The notes beneath the pieces are model-generated. The model was not told the origin of the DNA. It did no database searches and worked only from the letters and a program-made list of their open reading frames with translations. From positions 124,001 to 188,000 of the forward strand of contig CAWEBE010000080.1 in the NCBI GenBank assembly GCA_963806735.1: DNA of 64,000 nt. The letters run 5' to 3'. The position numbers and the translations under genes are program-made. This DNA comes from CADEFX01 sp963806735 (GTDB lineage: Bacteria; Pseudomonadota; Alphaproteobacteria; Rhizobiales; Hyphomicrobiaceae). Numbering within the stretch: the first letter of the stretch is position 1; the number at the start of each line of letters is the position of its first letter. Positions 26,509 through 36,376 of the stretch are shown in pieces.

Positions 26509-28107
26509 TTGGCGGGCGCAGGCATGGCTGCCGCCGTGCCGGACCCATCCCCGAACACCACGCGACCGGTGCGGCCGAGATTGCACGTGGGTGATGCTGA
26601 GAGCGCCGGAATGGCCACGGTGACGCGATAGGCTTCTCTGATGAGGGCGGACGGCGTGATAGCGAAGTTCGCAGGTGCCGCCGCCATGCCGGTCAGGTGC
26701 ACGACGCGGCCTTCGAGCTCGGCGCCGCCTTCGCGAAAGCGAAACCGTGCCGGCTGCCCGACGCGGAGACGGTTGTAGACGGACTCTGCAACAGTGGCTG
26801 TGACCACGGCGGAGCTGCAGTCGAGCAGGCGCGCCAGCTCCTGTCCGCGTCTCACCTCCTCGCCAGGCGCGGTAAGTACCTCCCATACGCTGCCGTGCGT
26901 CGGCGTGGCAATGCTGGCTTCCGCCAGATCGTTGTATCGGGACGCCTCTTCCGCAAGCTCGGTGTCGAGCCGCGTCAGGCGGGTCGCTCGTTGTCGCAGC
27001 TCGGCGTCGAGCTCCGCAATCTGCTGTTGCAATTCGTCCGCTCGTTGCGCCGAGCGCGGTCTGTCGTTGTAGCTGTCGCCGAAAGAAGCCGGTGCGGGCG
27101 GCTTGCAGCTCGACCTCGAGCGCCTTGAGACGCTGCTCGCCAGCGACGATGGACTGAACTGCGATCTCGTTCTCGCGCTGGGCCCGATCCAGTGCGGCAC
27201 GCGTCTGGGCGCCTCGGGATTCGAGAGCCGCGGTACGCTGCAGCACGGCCGCGGTCTCTTCACGTTTTGCCCGCGCGGCGGCTAGGTCGCTCTTGATCTC
27301 GGCGGCGCGGGCCTCGAGCTGACGCACCCGGCCGTCCTGGAATTGGCGCGTCTGCACTACGAATCCGGCGTGGAGCGTGCGCGCACTCTCAAGCTTGGCG
27401 TCGATGACCGCGCGCTCGTCCTCCAGCCGTCCTATGCTGCGGCGCAGGTCGTCGAGCCGCGCGCGGTCGGCCCGGAGGTTGACGATCTTCATCAAAGGCA
27501 CGGCAGGGGAGACTGTCGCACCGAGCGAAAGGGAGCCCGGCGTTGCCGCAATCTCCCCGTCAATCGGCGCTCTCAGCGTGACCAGGCGCGCATTGACGAT
27601 GGCTTCGACACTCGTTGTCTGCATGAGCCGTTGCACCGGCCCCCAACCGACGAGGAAGGCGACAGCCAGCGCGACGGCGGTCTTGAGAAGCTTGCGCAGC
27701 GTCGAGCTGTCCAGCTTGCTCCAGGCATAAGCCACCATATCCACCCGAGCAGCCGCGCGAACGGCCCGACGGCATAGCACGTACAGCCTGGGCCAGATGC
27801 GCTTCAGGCCGTGGGCGATGCGGGCAGTCGCTGCCGGCCATTGGTGTGGTCTCCAAAGCTCCTGCTCGAATGCCCTTTGCAATTGAGCAATTCGCGCCCT
27901 GGCGTCCGTGTTGCTGCCGCGGTTCTGCAGGCCCGGTCTTCTAAGACCTGCCTCGACTAAGGTTGCGACCGTCCGCTCCTCGCTGGCGGGGGCAGTTGTT
28001 GTCGACCTCGGCTCGGCGCTGCTGTTATGGCGCATTTCGGCCTTCCCAGATTCGCCTCGGGACGAAGAGCTTTCGGCGCGGCGAGTACGTTTGATTGTGG
28101 CTGCCAT
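26505..28107 (-). pseudogene. HlyD-like membrane fusion protein, split by a +1 frameshift
   Basis: An HlyD/membrane-fusion-type protein. The first frame contains a membrane segment (LKTAVALAVAFLVGWG) and a lipoyl-like half followed by a long coiled coil. At ARTGFF, near base 27076-27082, the coding moves by one base; the continuation GDSYNDRPRSAQRADEL carries the second half of the coiled coil, the second lipoyl-like motif (SIATPTHGSVWEVLTAPGEE) and the barrel. Dropping one base restores about 533 residues. Its stop overlaps the glycosyltransferase start. The pair recalls alginate- or cellulose-type synthase/adaptor couples. The start at 28107 is chosen for agagaa upstream. Confidence 0.82.
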
Positions 28108-28374
28108 TCTTATTCTCTTTGGTTTCACGCCACTCTTGCATTGCGATGGGTTGCAATTAGGTAGAAATGAAAATTTCAAATTTGTTTCATTTTGCTTGGT
28201 TCAGTTTTCCTTAATCGGGGCTGGTTTGCCCGTGATCCGGTGGGCAAATGTTTCCGAAAAATAAATTGTCGCTCCACGTCGCGCACTCGCACAAAACATT
28301 TTATCCATTTCTTTTGCTTCTCATTAAGGTTGCAATTCTATTCTCCTCGTACGGAGGACTGAGGGGAGTGGTCT
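28108..28374. promoter_or_regulatory. AT-rich divergent regulatory region
   Basis: This stretch between the HlyD-like and GGDEF-EAL genes is clearly poorer in G+C than its surroundings (for example the run near 28165-28215). It must hold the promoters of both divergent units. The synthase genes and the c-di-GMP enzyme are therefore probably co-regulated. No operator could be named. Confidence 0.6.
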
Positions 28375-30688
28375 GTGAGCGCGTTTCTTGCCCGTTGTAG
28401 ATCGCTTGTGCGCTCGATGTGCGCACGGGGTCTGACGCTAATCTCAGTCGCGACGAATGCCATTGTCTCTCCTGGGCAGTTGGCATCGCGAATGGCTCAG
28501 CCGAGATCCTTGATTGCGCTCCTTGGTAACACCGTAACTACTCTTACCGTTCTGGGTCCGCCGCTGGCCTATGTGCTCATCAGCTATTTCGAGTTGGAGC
28601 ATCGCGCGGAGGAGCACGCCGCGATGGGTGCCCGGCACGTCGAACAGCAGTTGCGGACGGCGGCCACCTCCACGGCGCTGGAGGATATAGCGGTCGGTGT
28701 CGTGCATGCGACTGGTGGCGCCAACAATACGGTCGCTGCCAGCTGGATCACCAATCAAGACAACCTGGTGATCATGTTCAAGGGCACGTCGCCGAAGTGG
28801 CCGGAGCTTGAAGTGAGCTCACCGATCCAAGCGAGGGGATTCGCGGGCCGGTTTCATGTGGCCTACAGCACGGAAGTCAATCTTTATCGGCACGCTGAAC
28901 GTAGCCCTGGCGTTCTTGGTTCTCGGCGTGGCCGCCCACTACTGTTTCCGGCGGCTCCCGCTTTCCGCTCTCGATCGCGCGCTGGAGGAGCTGCAGGCGA
29001 GCAAGGCCGAGCTGCAGGAAAGGAATATCCGTTTTGACACGGCCTTGGATCATATGTCCCAGGGCCTGTGCATGTTCGATGGCGATCAGCGCATCCTGAT
29101 TTTCAACAAACGCTACGCCCAAATCTACGGGCTGCCTCTTGAAGAGGTGCGTCTGGGGATGACCTTGCGCGAGATCGTGCAGCTTCGTATCGCCAACGGC
29201 CTTTATTCTGGCGTCAATCCCGACGCTTACATGGACGAGCGAACGGCGCGCGTGACACAGCCATCCAACACGGTCCAGCAACTGAGCGACGGCCGCTTCA
29301 TTGCCATTGCGCGGCGCCCCATGGAATCCGGCGGCTGGGTCACCACGCACGAGGACATCACCGAGCAGCGCAAAGCGGAAGCGCAGATCGCCTATATGGC
29401 GCATCACGACGCGCTGACCGGACTGCCGAACCGCAGCATGCTACGCCTGCGTCTCGACGAGGCTTTGGCGCGCGCACAGCAAGGCGAAGCTTTGGCGGTG
29501 CTCTGCCTCGACCTTGACCGCTTCAAGGAGGTGAACGATACGCTCGGCCATGGCGTCGGCGACAATTTGCTGAAGGCGGTATCCGAGCGTTTGAAAGGCT
29601 GCATCCGGGATACGGACACGGTGTGCCGCGCCAGCGGCGACGAGTTCGTGATCATCCAGAGACCGGTGAGCGCACGGGCAGAGGCCAAGGCACTGGCCAA
29701 GCGCATCGTCGACAGCATGCATGAGCCGTTCGTACTTTTCGGTCATCAGGTCATGGTGGGCTCGAGCGTCGGCATAGCCATGGCGCCGGAAGACACTACC
29801 GATCCCGAGCAGCTTCTGCGCAACGCCGACCTGGCTCTGTATCGCGCCAAGAACGAGCAGCGCGGCACCTATCGCTTCTTCGAGCCCGACATGAATTCGC
29901 GGCTCGTCGCCCGCCGCGATCTCGAAATGGCGCTCAGGAACGCCCTGCAGAACGGAGAATTCGAGGTTTACTACCAGCCGATCCTCAATCTCGAGCACAA
30001 CGAGGTGCGTGGCTTTGAGGCCCTGCTGCGATGGCATCGGCCGGAAGTGGGCACGGTCTCGCCGGCCCAGTTCATTCCGCTCGCGGAGGAAACCGGGCTC
30101 ATTACACCCATTGGCGAGTGGGTCTTGCGTCAAGCCTGCGCGCAGGCGGCATCGTGGCCCACGCACATCACGGTTTCGGTCAATTTGTCGGCGGTCCAGT
30201 TCAGGAGCCGCAATCTGGTGCAGACCGTCGTCAGTGCACTGGCGTCCTCGAGCATATCCCCGGGAAGGCTCGAGCTCGAGATCACGGAATCAGTTCTCGT
30301 GCAGGATAACGAGAACGCGATGGAGATGCTGCGCGACCTGCGTACCCTCGGCGTCAAGATCGCGCTCGACGATTTCGGCACCGGCTACTCCTCGCTGAGC
30401 TACCTGCAGAGTTTTCCGTTCGACAAGATCAAGATCGACCGCAGCTTCATCAAGGATCTGGAAGCGGGCAACGAGAACGCACTGGCCATCGTCAGCGCCG
30501 TGGTCCAGCTCGGCCGCACGCTCGGCATGGCGACGACGGCCGAAGGCGTGGAGACCAGCGACCAGATGGAGATCGTGCGCGCCAAGGGTTGCACGGAAAT
30601 TCAGGGGTACTTGTTGAGCCCACCCAAACCACCACTGCAAATGCAGCAGTTCTGCGTGGGTCCCTATCGGGCCAGCTCCGCGGCCTGA
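28375..30688 (+). pseudogene. PAS-GGDEF-EAL c-di-GMP enzyme, split by a +1 frameshift
   Basis: A membrane-bound c-di-GMP turnover protein of about 770 residues once one base is removed near 28876-28885. Layout: membrane segment near 55-70, a roughly 110-residue extracytoplasmic region, a second membrane segment (FIGTLNVALAFLVLGVAA), a PAS-like domain starting ALDHMSQGLCMFD, a GGDEF domain and an EAL domain. The diguanylate-cyclase signature is degenerate at its first glycine (ASGDEF). The phosphodiesterase domain keeps FEALLRW, NLSAVQF, EITES, DDFGTGYSSL, KIDRSF and AEGVET, so it looks active. It is divergent from the PilZ-glycosyltransferase locus and is the obvious candidate to set its c-di-GMP level. 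The start is GTG with gggag upstream. Confidence 0.86.
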
Positions 30689-30830
30689 GCAACCGCACAG
30701 CATTGCGCTGACCGCGGGGCGATCGGCGGATGCCTGCATGACCTGCCTCCGTCATTGCACACTTTCTGGTATTGCCATCCGCCGAGACCTGCCTCTTGAT
30801 GCCTGAAGCTGGCTTGGATCGACTGCGTGT

Positions 30831-30981
30831 GCTAGAGCGCGATCGCCTCACATGGAAGTGCTGCCGCTTTCATGTGAGGCGTAAATCGCACTCTTAAACT
30901 TGAGGTGCAGAGCAGGATTCACGCTTCGGCCGCGACGTCTCAATTGGGGCAACGCGATTCAATCCGAAGCGATCCTGCTCT
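30831..30981. repeat. Dispersed repeat copy, family A
   Basis: Starts gctagagcgcgatcgcct, has a hairpin cctcacatggaag / ctttcatgtgagg, then gcagagcaggattcacgctt and ends cgaagcgatcctgctct. It takes up about half of the 339-base gap between the GGDEF-EAL gene and hyuA; no gene is visible in the remainder. Confidence 0.85.
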
Positions 30982-31027
30982 CGCCGCAGGCGCGAGCCGG
31001 CCACGCCAAGGTTGTCAAGAGGAACGG

Positions 31028-33106
31028 ATGTATCGCATCGGCGTCGATATCGGCGGCACCTTCACCGACTTTGCGCTCTACGACGCGCAGGGCGGCAAGA
31101 TGGCCATCTACAAGCGCCTCACCACGCCGCGCGACCCGTCGGAGGCGGTTCTCGACGGCATCAGCAAACTGATAGAGCGCGAGCGTGTCGCCATCGGCGA
31201 CGTCACCGATGTCATTCATGGCACAACGCTCGTCACCAATGCGGTGATCGAACGGAAGGGCGCCGTCACGGGCATGCTGGTCACGGCCGGCTTCGGCGAC
31301 ATCATGGATATGGGTTTCGAGCGCCGTTACGACTTGTTCGATTTGAGGATCAAGTATCCGACGCCATTGGTGCCGCGGCGCCTGCGCTGTGAGATCCCCG
31401 AGCGGGTGCGCTTCGACGGCTCCGTCGAGACGCCGCTGAACGAGGCTGCGGTCGCAGCGGCAGCGGAACAACTGAAACGGCAGGGCGTGGAGGCCGTCGC
31501 GATTTGCTTCCTGCATGCCTATGCCAACCCCGAGCATGAGCAGCGCGCAGCGGCCATCCTGCGCCAGGCCGCGCCGGATCTGTTCGTCTCCAGCTCCGCC
31601 GACGTCTTCCCGCATATGCGCGAGTTCGAGCGCTGGACCACCACGACGGTCAACGCCTTCACGCAGCCGATGTTCGACCGCTATCTGCAACGGCTGGAAG
31701 AAGGGCTCGCCAGTGTTGGGTTTCGCGGGCGCCTCTACATCATGGCCTCGAGCGGCGGTACCCTGACGACCGATACGGCGCGGCGCTTTCCGGCGCGCGC
31801 ACTCGAGTCGGGCCCGGCGGCGGGAGCATTGATGAGCTCGTATCACGGGCGGGCGCTGGGCCTGCCTAACCTCTTGTCGTTCGACATGGGCGGCACAACA
31901 GCCAAAGGCGCGCTGGTGCGCGGCGGTGAGCCGGTCAAGAAATACTCGATCGAGGTCGCGCGCGTGCACGAGTTCCGGCAGGGCAGCGGGCTGCCGGTGA
32001 AGATCCCCGTCATCGACATGATCGAGATCGGGGCCGGTGGCGGCAGCATCGCCGAGGTGGATGCACGCGGGCTTCTGCGCGTCGGGCCGCGCAGCGCGGG
32101 AGCCGATCCGGGTCCCGCGTGCTACGGGCGTGGTGGCAAGCGGCCGACGCTGACCGATGCCAATCTGGTGCTCGGGTATCTCGACGCGGGCTTCTTTCTT
32201 GGCGGCGCCATGCAGCTCGACAAGGCGGCGGCTGAGGCCGCAATCGCGGAGGGGGTCGCCAAGCCGTTGAAGCTGGAGACGCTACGCGCCGCCTGGGGCA
32301 TCCACGACATCATCAGCGAGGACGTGGCGCGCGCCTTCCGCGTGCACGCCACCGAGCGCGGTTTCGACTACCGCAGCGGCACCATGGTCGGCTTCGGCGG
32401 CTCGGGCCCGCTGCACGCCATGTCGATCGCGCGCAAGCTCAAGATCCCGCGCGTGGTGTTCCCGGTCGGCGCCGGCGTCATGTCGGCGCTCGGCCTGCTG
32501 ATCAGCCCGCTGGCCTTCGAGGTGGCGCGCTCACGCCGCATCCATGTGGACGACATAGATGCGGCCGAGTTCGGAGTCACCTTCGCGGCGCTGGAGGCGG
32601 ACGCCTCCGAATTCCTGCGCAGGGCAGACGTGGTGGCCGAGGACATTCGGATCGTGCGCCGGCTGGACATGCGTTATCAAGGCCAGGGCCATGAGATCGA
32701 GGTGACGCTGCCGGATGGGCCGGGCGCGGGCCCCTTGTTTGCGGAGCTGCCCGAGCTGTTCGCGCAAGCCTATGAGAAAGCCTACTCGCTGCGCCTCGAG
32801 GAGCCGATGGAGATCGTGAACTGGAAGATCGAGGCGATCGGGCCGGCGCCGAGCCTGGGCGAGGGCTACAGCCTGACGGGCGCGGCCGGCGTCGGCAAAG
32901 CACAAAAGGGAACGCGCATGGCGTACGATCCCGCGCGCGGTGGGCTCGCCGCGTGGCCGGTGTATGACCGCTACGCGCTGGCGCCGGGTATGTCGGTGAG
33001 CGGACCGGCGCTGATCGAGGAACGCGAGAGCACGGCAGTCGTCGGCGCGGGTGACACAGTGACCGTCGATTCCCGTTACAACCTTGTTGCCGAGCTGGCA
33101 CGCTGA
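31028..33106 (+). CDS. hyuA: Hydantoinase/oxoprolinase subunit A
   Basis: A 692-residue protein of the HyuA family, the ATP-binding subunit of ATP-dependent hydantoinases, oxoprolinases and acetone-carboxylase-like enzymes. GVDIGGTFTDF opens the actin-like ATPase fold; HGTTLVTNAVIERKGA and FDMGGTTAKGAL are further phosphate-site motifs. agagg precedes the ATG. It is followed 14 bases later by hyuB, its obligate partner. The actual substrate (5-oxoproline, hydantoin or other) cannot be decided. Confidence 0.9.
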   Translation: MYRIGVDIGGTFTDFALYDAQGGKMAIYKRLTTPRDPSEAVLDGISKLIERERVAIGDVTDVIHGTTLVTNAVIERKGAVTGMLVTAGFGDIMDMGFERRYDLFDLRIKYPTPLVPRRLRCEIPERVRFDGSVETPLNEAAVAAAAEQLKRQGVEAVAICFLHAYANPEHEQRAAAILRQAAPDLFVSSSADVFPHMREFERWTTTTVNAFTQPMFDRYLQRLEEGLASVGFRGRLYIMASSGGTLTTDTARRFPARALESGPAAGALMSSYHGRALGLPNLLSFDMGGTTAKGALVRGGEPVKKYSIEVARVHEFRQGSGLPVKIPVIDMIEIGAGGGSIAEVDARGLLRVGPRSAGADPGPACYGRGGKRPTLTDANLVLGYLDAGFFLGGAMQLDKAAAEAAIAEGVAKPLKLETLRAAWGIHDIISEDVARAFRVHATERGFDYRSGTMVGFGGSGPLHAMSIARKLKIPRVVFPVGAGVMSALGLLISPLAFEVARSRRIHVDDIDAAEFGVTFAALEADASEFLRRADVVAEDIRIVRRLDMRYQGQGHEIEVTLPDGPGAGPLFAELPELFAQAYEKAYSLRLEEPMEIVNWKIEAIGPAPSLGEGYSLTGAAGVGKAQKGTRMAYDPARGGLAAWPVYDRYALAPGMSVSGPALIEERESTAVVGAGDTVTVDSRYNLVAELAR

Positions 33107-33120
33107 ACCAGGTAACAGAC

Positions 33121-34758
33121 ATGACCGACCGCAGCTTCGACGCCGTCAGCCTCAGCATCATGTGGGACCGGCTGGTCTCTTTGACCGACGAGATCGTCTC
33201 GACCCTGGTACGCAGCTCGTTCTCGACCATCGTGTATGAGAGCTACGACCTCTCCGTCGTCGTGCTCGACGCCGAGACCAACTCGATCGCGCAGGGCACG
33301 TTCGGTATTCCGGCCTTCATCGGCAGCGCGCCGGTGACGCTGCGGCACATGCTGAAGCGCTATCCGGCGGAAACATTGAAACCCGGCGACATTGTCGTCA
33401 CCAACGATCCGTGGCTCGGCACCGGACACCTGTTCGATATCACCATGATGCGGCCGGTGTTCCGCAAGGGCCGCATCGTCGCCTACACCATCAGCATCAC
33501 GCACCTGCCCGATATCGGCGGCAACGGTTTCGGCTCGTCCGCCAGCGAGATCTATCAGGAAGGCCTGCGCATCCCGATCTGCAAGTTCTACGACGCCGGC
33601 AAACCAAACGATCTGCTCATCGACATCATCCGCAACAATGTGCGAGTGCCCGAGCAGACCATGGGCGACATCATGGCCAATGTGAGCTGCAACGAGGTGG
33701 GCGGGCGGGAGATCAACGCCTTCATGGACGAGTACGGGCTCGACGATCTGATGCCGCTGTCGCGCGCCATCCGCGGCCAGTCCGAGACGGCCATGCGCGC
33801 CAAGATCGCCGAGCTGAAACCCGGAACGTACAGCAACCGCATCAAGCTCGAGGGTTTCGAGGGTCCGGTGGAGTTTGCCGTGCGGGTGGATATCTCCGCC
33901 GGAGGAGCCGCGTTCGATTTCGCCGGCACCTCGGGGTGCGTGCGCGCCGGCGTCAACGTGCCGTTCTGCTATACCAACGCCATGGCGCTGCATGCGCTGA
34001 AGTCGCTCACCTTGCCGTCGATCCCCAACAACGGCGGATCGACGGCGCCGATCAAGGTGACGGCGCCGCCGGGCTGCATATTGAATGCTCTGCCGCCCTT
34101 CCCGACTGGCGGGCGTCACGCCATGGGGCATTTCGTGACGCCGCTCATCTACGGCGCACTGGCGCAGGCCGTGCAAGGGGAGGTGCAGGCCAACTCCGGC
34201 ATGATGAACCTGATTACGTTCCAGGGCCGGCGTCGCGACGACCGGCCGTTCTCGGCGTTGTATTTCGCGTCGGGCGGGTACGGGGCGCTCGACGGACTCG
34301 ACGGCTGGTCGACCTTGCCGCATCCCTCCAACATGGCCGTGGTGCCGGTCGAGGTGTGGGAGACGCTGACGCACACGACGGTGGAGAGCAAGCGGCTGAC
34401 GACGGATTCAGGTGGCGCCGGGCGCTGGCGCGGCGGCCTCGGGCAGGAGGTGACCTTGCGCAATGATACCGGCCAGCCGCTGGTGATGCTCGGCATGGGC
34501 AACCGCACCGAGTTCCCGGCCAGGGGCCTCTTCGGCGGCCAGGACGGAACGTTGCGAATCCACGCCGTGGACGGCAAGCCGGTGCATGCGAAGGGTCGTA
34601 TCGAGGTCAAGCCCGGCGCGCGCATCACGGTGACGGAAGCCGGTGGGGCCGGCTTCGGCGATCCCAAGGCACGCGAGCGGGACGCCGTGGCGGCGGACGT
34701 GGCAGAGGGCTTCGTCAGCCGGGAGGCGGCGCAGCAGATCTACGGGTGGCGGGGCTGA
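33121..34758 (+). CDS. hyuB: Hydantoinase/oxoprolinase subunit B
   Basis: A 545-residue HyuB-family protein, the partner of subunit A. Diagnostic stretches are SIAQGTFGIPAFIG, NDPWLGTGHLFD, ITHLPDIGG and, near the end, TDSGGAGRWRGGLGQEV. These carry the Asp/His metal site typical of the family. It is co-transcribed with hyuA. Confidence 0.9.
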   Translation: MTDRSFDAVSLSIMWDRLVSLTDEIVSTLVRSSFSTIVYESYDLSVVVLDAETNSIAQGTFGIPAFIGSAPVTLRHMLKRYPAETLKPGDIVVTNDPWLGTGHLFDITMMRPVFRKGRIVAYTISITHLPDIGGNGFGSSASEIYQEGLRIPICKFYDAGKPNDLLIDIIRNNVRVPEQTMGDIMANVSCNEVGGREINAFMDEYGLDDLMPLSRAIRGQSETAMRAKIAELKPGTYSNRIKLEGFEGPVEFAVRVDISAGGAAFDFAGTSGCVRAGVNVPFCYTNAMALHALKSLTLPSIPNNGGSTAPIKVTAPPGCILNALPPFPTGGRHAMGHFVTPLIYGALAQAVQGEVQANSGMMNLITFQGRRRDDRPFSALYFASGGYGALDGLDGWSTLPHPSNMAVVPVEVWETLTHTTVESKRLTTDSGGAGRWRGGLGQEVTLRNDTGQPLVMLGMGNRTEFPARGLFGGQDGTLRIHAVDGKPVHAKGRIEVKPGARITVTEAGGAGFGDPKARERDAVAADVAEGFVSREAAQQIYGWRG

Positions 34759-34779
34759 GGCGGGCTGCCGCATTTGATT

Positions 34780-34946
34780 CTGGGTCCCGGGTCGCGCGCA
34801 GGGAAGCGGCGCTGTGCACACCGATCATCCTTGGCCTGCGCTTGCCCGGGATGACAGATTTTCGTTGGCGCAACGCTGATCACACCATGGATGTCATCCC
34901 AGCCAAGGGAGCGCGTCATGCTTTGCAGGACCGACCCGGGACCCAG
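34780..34946. repeat. Intergenic inverted repeat (RIME-like)
   Basis: ctgggtcccgggtcg (34780-34794) is the exact reverse complement of cgacccgggacccag (34932-34946). Inside, cccgggatgaca and tgtcatccca form a second inverted pair. Elements of this kind are widespread between genes in Hyphomicrobiales. A related copy is at 43203-43270. Confidence 0.75.
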
Positions 34947-35042
34947 GGCGGCCAAGTGAGGCGGATGCCGCCGCGACGCCGCAATGTCGGGTCACCGTTG
35001 TGTATGATGGCGGTCACGGGTGTGACCGTATGCGGAGGAGTT

Positions 35043-35588
35043 ATGGCCATGCTCTATCGGTGCGTGTTGGCCTCTATTCTGGGCGCAACGTTGGCGCTGC
35101 CGGCCGCGGCGCAAGATGCACGAATGTCGAAGCCGACCCGCGTCGAGCGCACGCAGCTGCCGCCGCCGTTCGGTGCGCAGCCGGGCCCGCAACTGCCCGG
35201 CCGCGAGCAATGCACGCCGGACAACCGCAAGCGTACGGTGGCGCAGATCGAAGCCTACGAGAAGCTGCAGAGCCTGACCCGCAACGAGGGCGATCAGCTC
35301 TGCACGCTGGTCGAGAACACCGAGGACCTTGGCAAGCTCGGCGACGGCAAGATCATTGCGCAACTCCTGCCGCCCGAGGCCCGCAAGTTCCTCGAGGCCC
35401 TGGGCGTGGACTTTGCCAAGACCGACATGCGCGCCATGCTCAAGATGCTGGGCGTCGACCTCGATCAGCTCGACTTCCGCAAGATCAAGGCGCAATGCCG
35501 GCAGACGCAGGGCGAGGCCGACCGCATGTTCACGAGCGAGATCGGCCGCCTCAAGCGCGAGCTGCTGACCTGCGAGGACACGATCTAG
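35043..35588 (+). CDS. Exported protein of unknown function
   Basis: A 181-residue protein with a signal peptide (LASILGATLALPAAAQ). The mature part starts proline-rich, then is helical and charged, with Cys in REQCTPDN, QLC, QC and TCEDTI that could form disulfides. I do not recognise the family. ggagg stands before the ATG. It converges on the DUF2147 gene with a 6-base gap. Confidence 0.7.
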   Translation: MAMLYRCVLASILGATLALPAAAQDARMSKPTRVERTQLPPPFGAQPGPQLPGREQCTPDNRKRTVAQIEAYEKLQSLTRNEGDQLCTLVENTEDLGKLGDGKIIAQLLPPEARKFLEALGVDFAKTDMRAMLKMLGVDLDQLDFRKIKAQCRQTQGEADRMFTSEIGRLKRELLTCEDTI

Positions 35589-35594
35589 GCCCCG

Positions 35595-36014
35595 CTACTT
35601 CACTCGGGTCCAGGTCAGCGTCTTGCAGATGACGACGGCCACGCAGCCGGCAAGGTCGAGCGCGTCCTTGCTCCTGACGGTGATCGTGCCGCTGTAGGCT
35701 TTGCCGTCGGCGCGATTGTAAAGATTGCCGGCCCATGACGCTGTCCCGGTCTTCTTGGCGCCCTCCATGATGAGGAGGCCGACGGTCGGCCGGCTCCGCT
35801 TGGCGGCGTCGGGGTTCTTGTCGTCGGTCTTCTGCGCATCGACGACCTTGACGATCTTGGCGCACAGGTCCGCACCGCACTTGTACATCTCGACATGCGA
35901 GCCGTTCTCCGGGTGCCGCCAGACGCCGAAGGCGTCGTCGGCAGACTGGGCCGACGCAGCGGCAGGAAGCACGAAGGCGCCAGCGACGGCGAGGGCAGTG
36001 AGACGGGCGAGCAT
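35595..36014 (-). CDS. DUF2147-family secreted protein
   Basis: A 139-residue protein with a signal peptide ending SAQS. The mature domain fits DUF2147: DDAFGVWRHPENGSHVEMYKC, then YNRADGKAYSGTITVRS and CVAVVICKTLTWTRV. These are small periplasmic beta-barrel proteins of unknown function. ggaga is positioned before the ATG. Confidence 0.87.
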   Translation of the reverse strand: MLARLTALAVAGAFVLPAAASAQSADDAFGVWRHPENGSHVEMYKCGADLCAKIVKVVDAQKTDDKNPDAAKRSRPTVGLLIMEGAKKTGTASWAGNLYNRADGKAYSGTITVRSKDALDLAGCVAVVICKTLTWTRVK

Positions 36015-36189
36015 GGGCGTTTCTCCTGGCACGCGGCGCTTTACAGTTTTCTCGGGCGAGTAGGCACCGCAATCCACAGCTTAGTGCGGCATTGCGGCAA
36101 GTCCGGGTACAGCCGTCAGCCAGACACAACGACGTGGACGGGCGGGAGGCGGCGCAGCTAGAACTCAGCGCCCTGCTGCGGCGACGCGC

Positions 36190-36345
36190 CAGTGTGATGA
36201 TCGAGAAATTCGTCTCCAAGCGAATTTCTCGATCTGAATCACACTGGCACGTTTTAGAGTGCGATTCACGCGTCGCGGCGGAGCCGCGCTACGCGCGGAC
36301 ACATGGAAGCGGCAATGCTTCCATGTGAGGCGATCGCGCTCTAGC
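36190..36345. repeat. Dispersed repeat copy, family A, inverted, composite
   Basis: The left half is a long palindrome with agtgtgatgatcgagaaatt and its complement aatttctcgatctgaatcac, shared with 1335-1415. The right half (gagtgcgattcacgc, cacatggaagc / gcttccatgtg, cgatcgcgctctag) is the reverse complement of the start of the copies at 24404 and 30831. It occupies the gap 36015-36376. Confidence 0.85.
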
Positions 36346-36376
36346 GCGTCGCCGTGTGGCGGCAAGGAGCCCGGTT

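Noticed and set aside
24634..28179. A single HlyD-glycosyltransferase fusion of 1,181 residues
   Set aside because: The open frame is continuous only because the HlyD part slips out of phase. The second half of HlyD lies in another frame, ending with a stop that overlaps the glycosyltransferase start.
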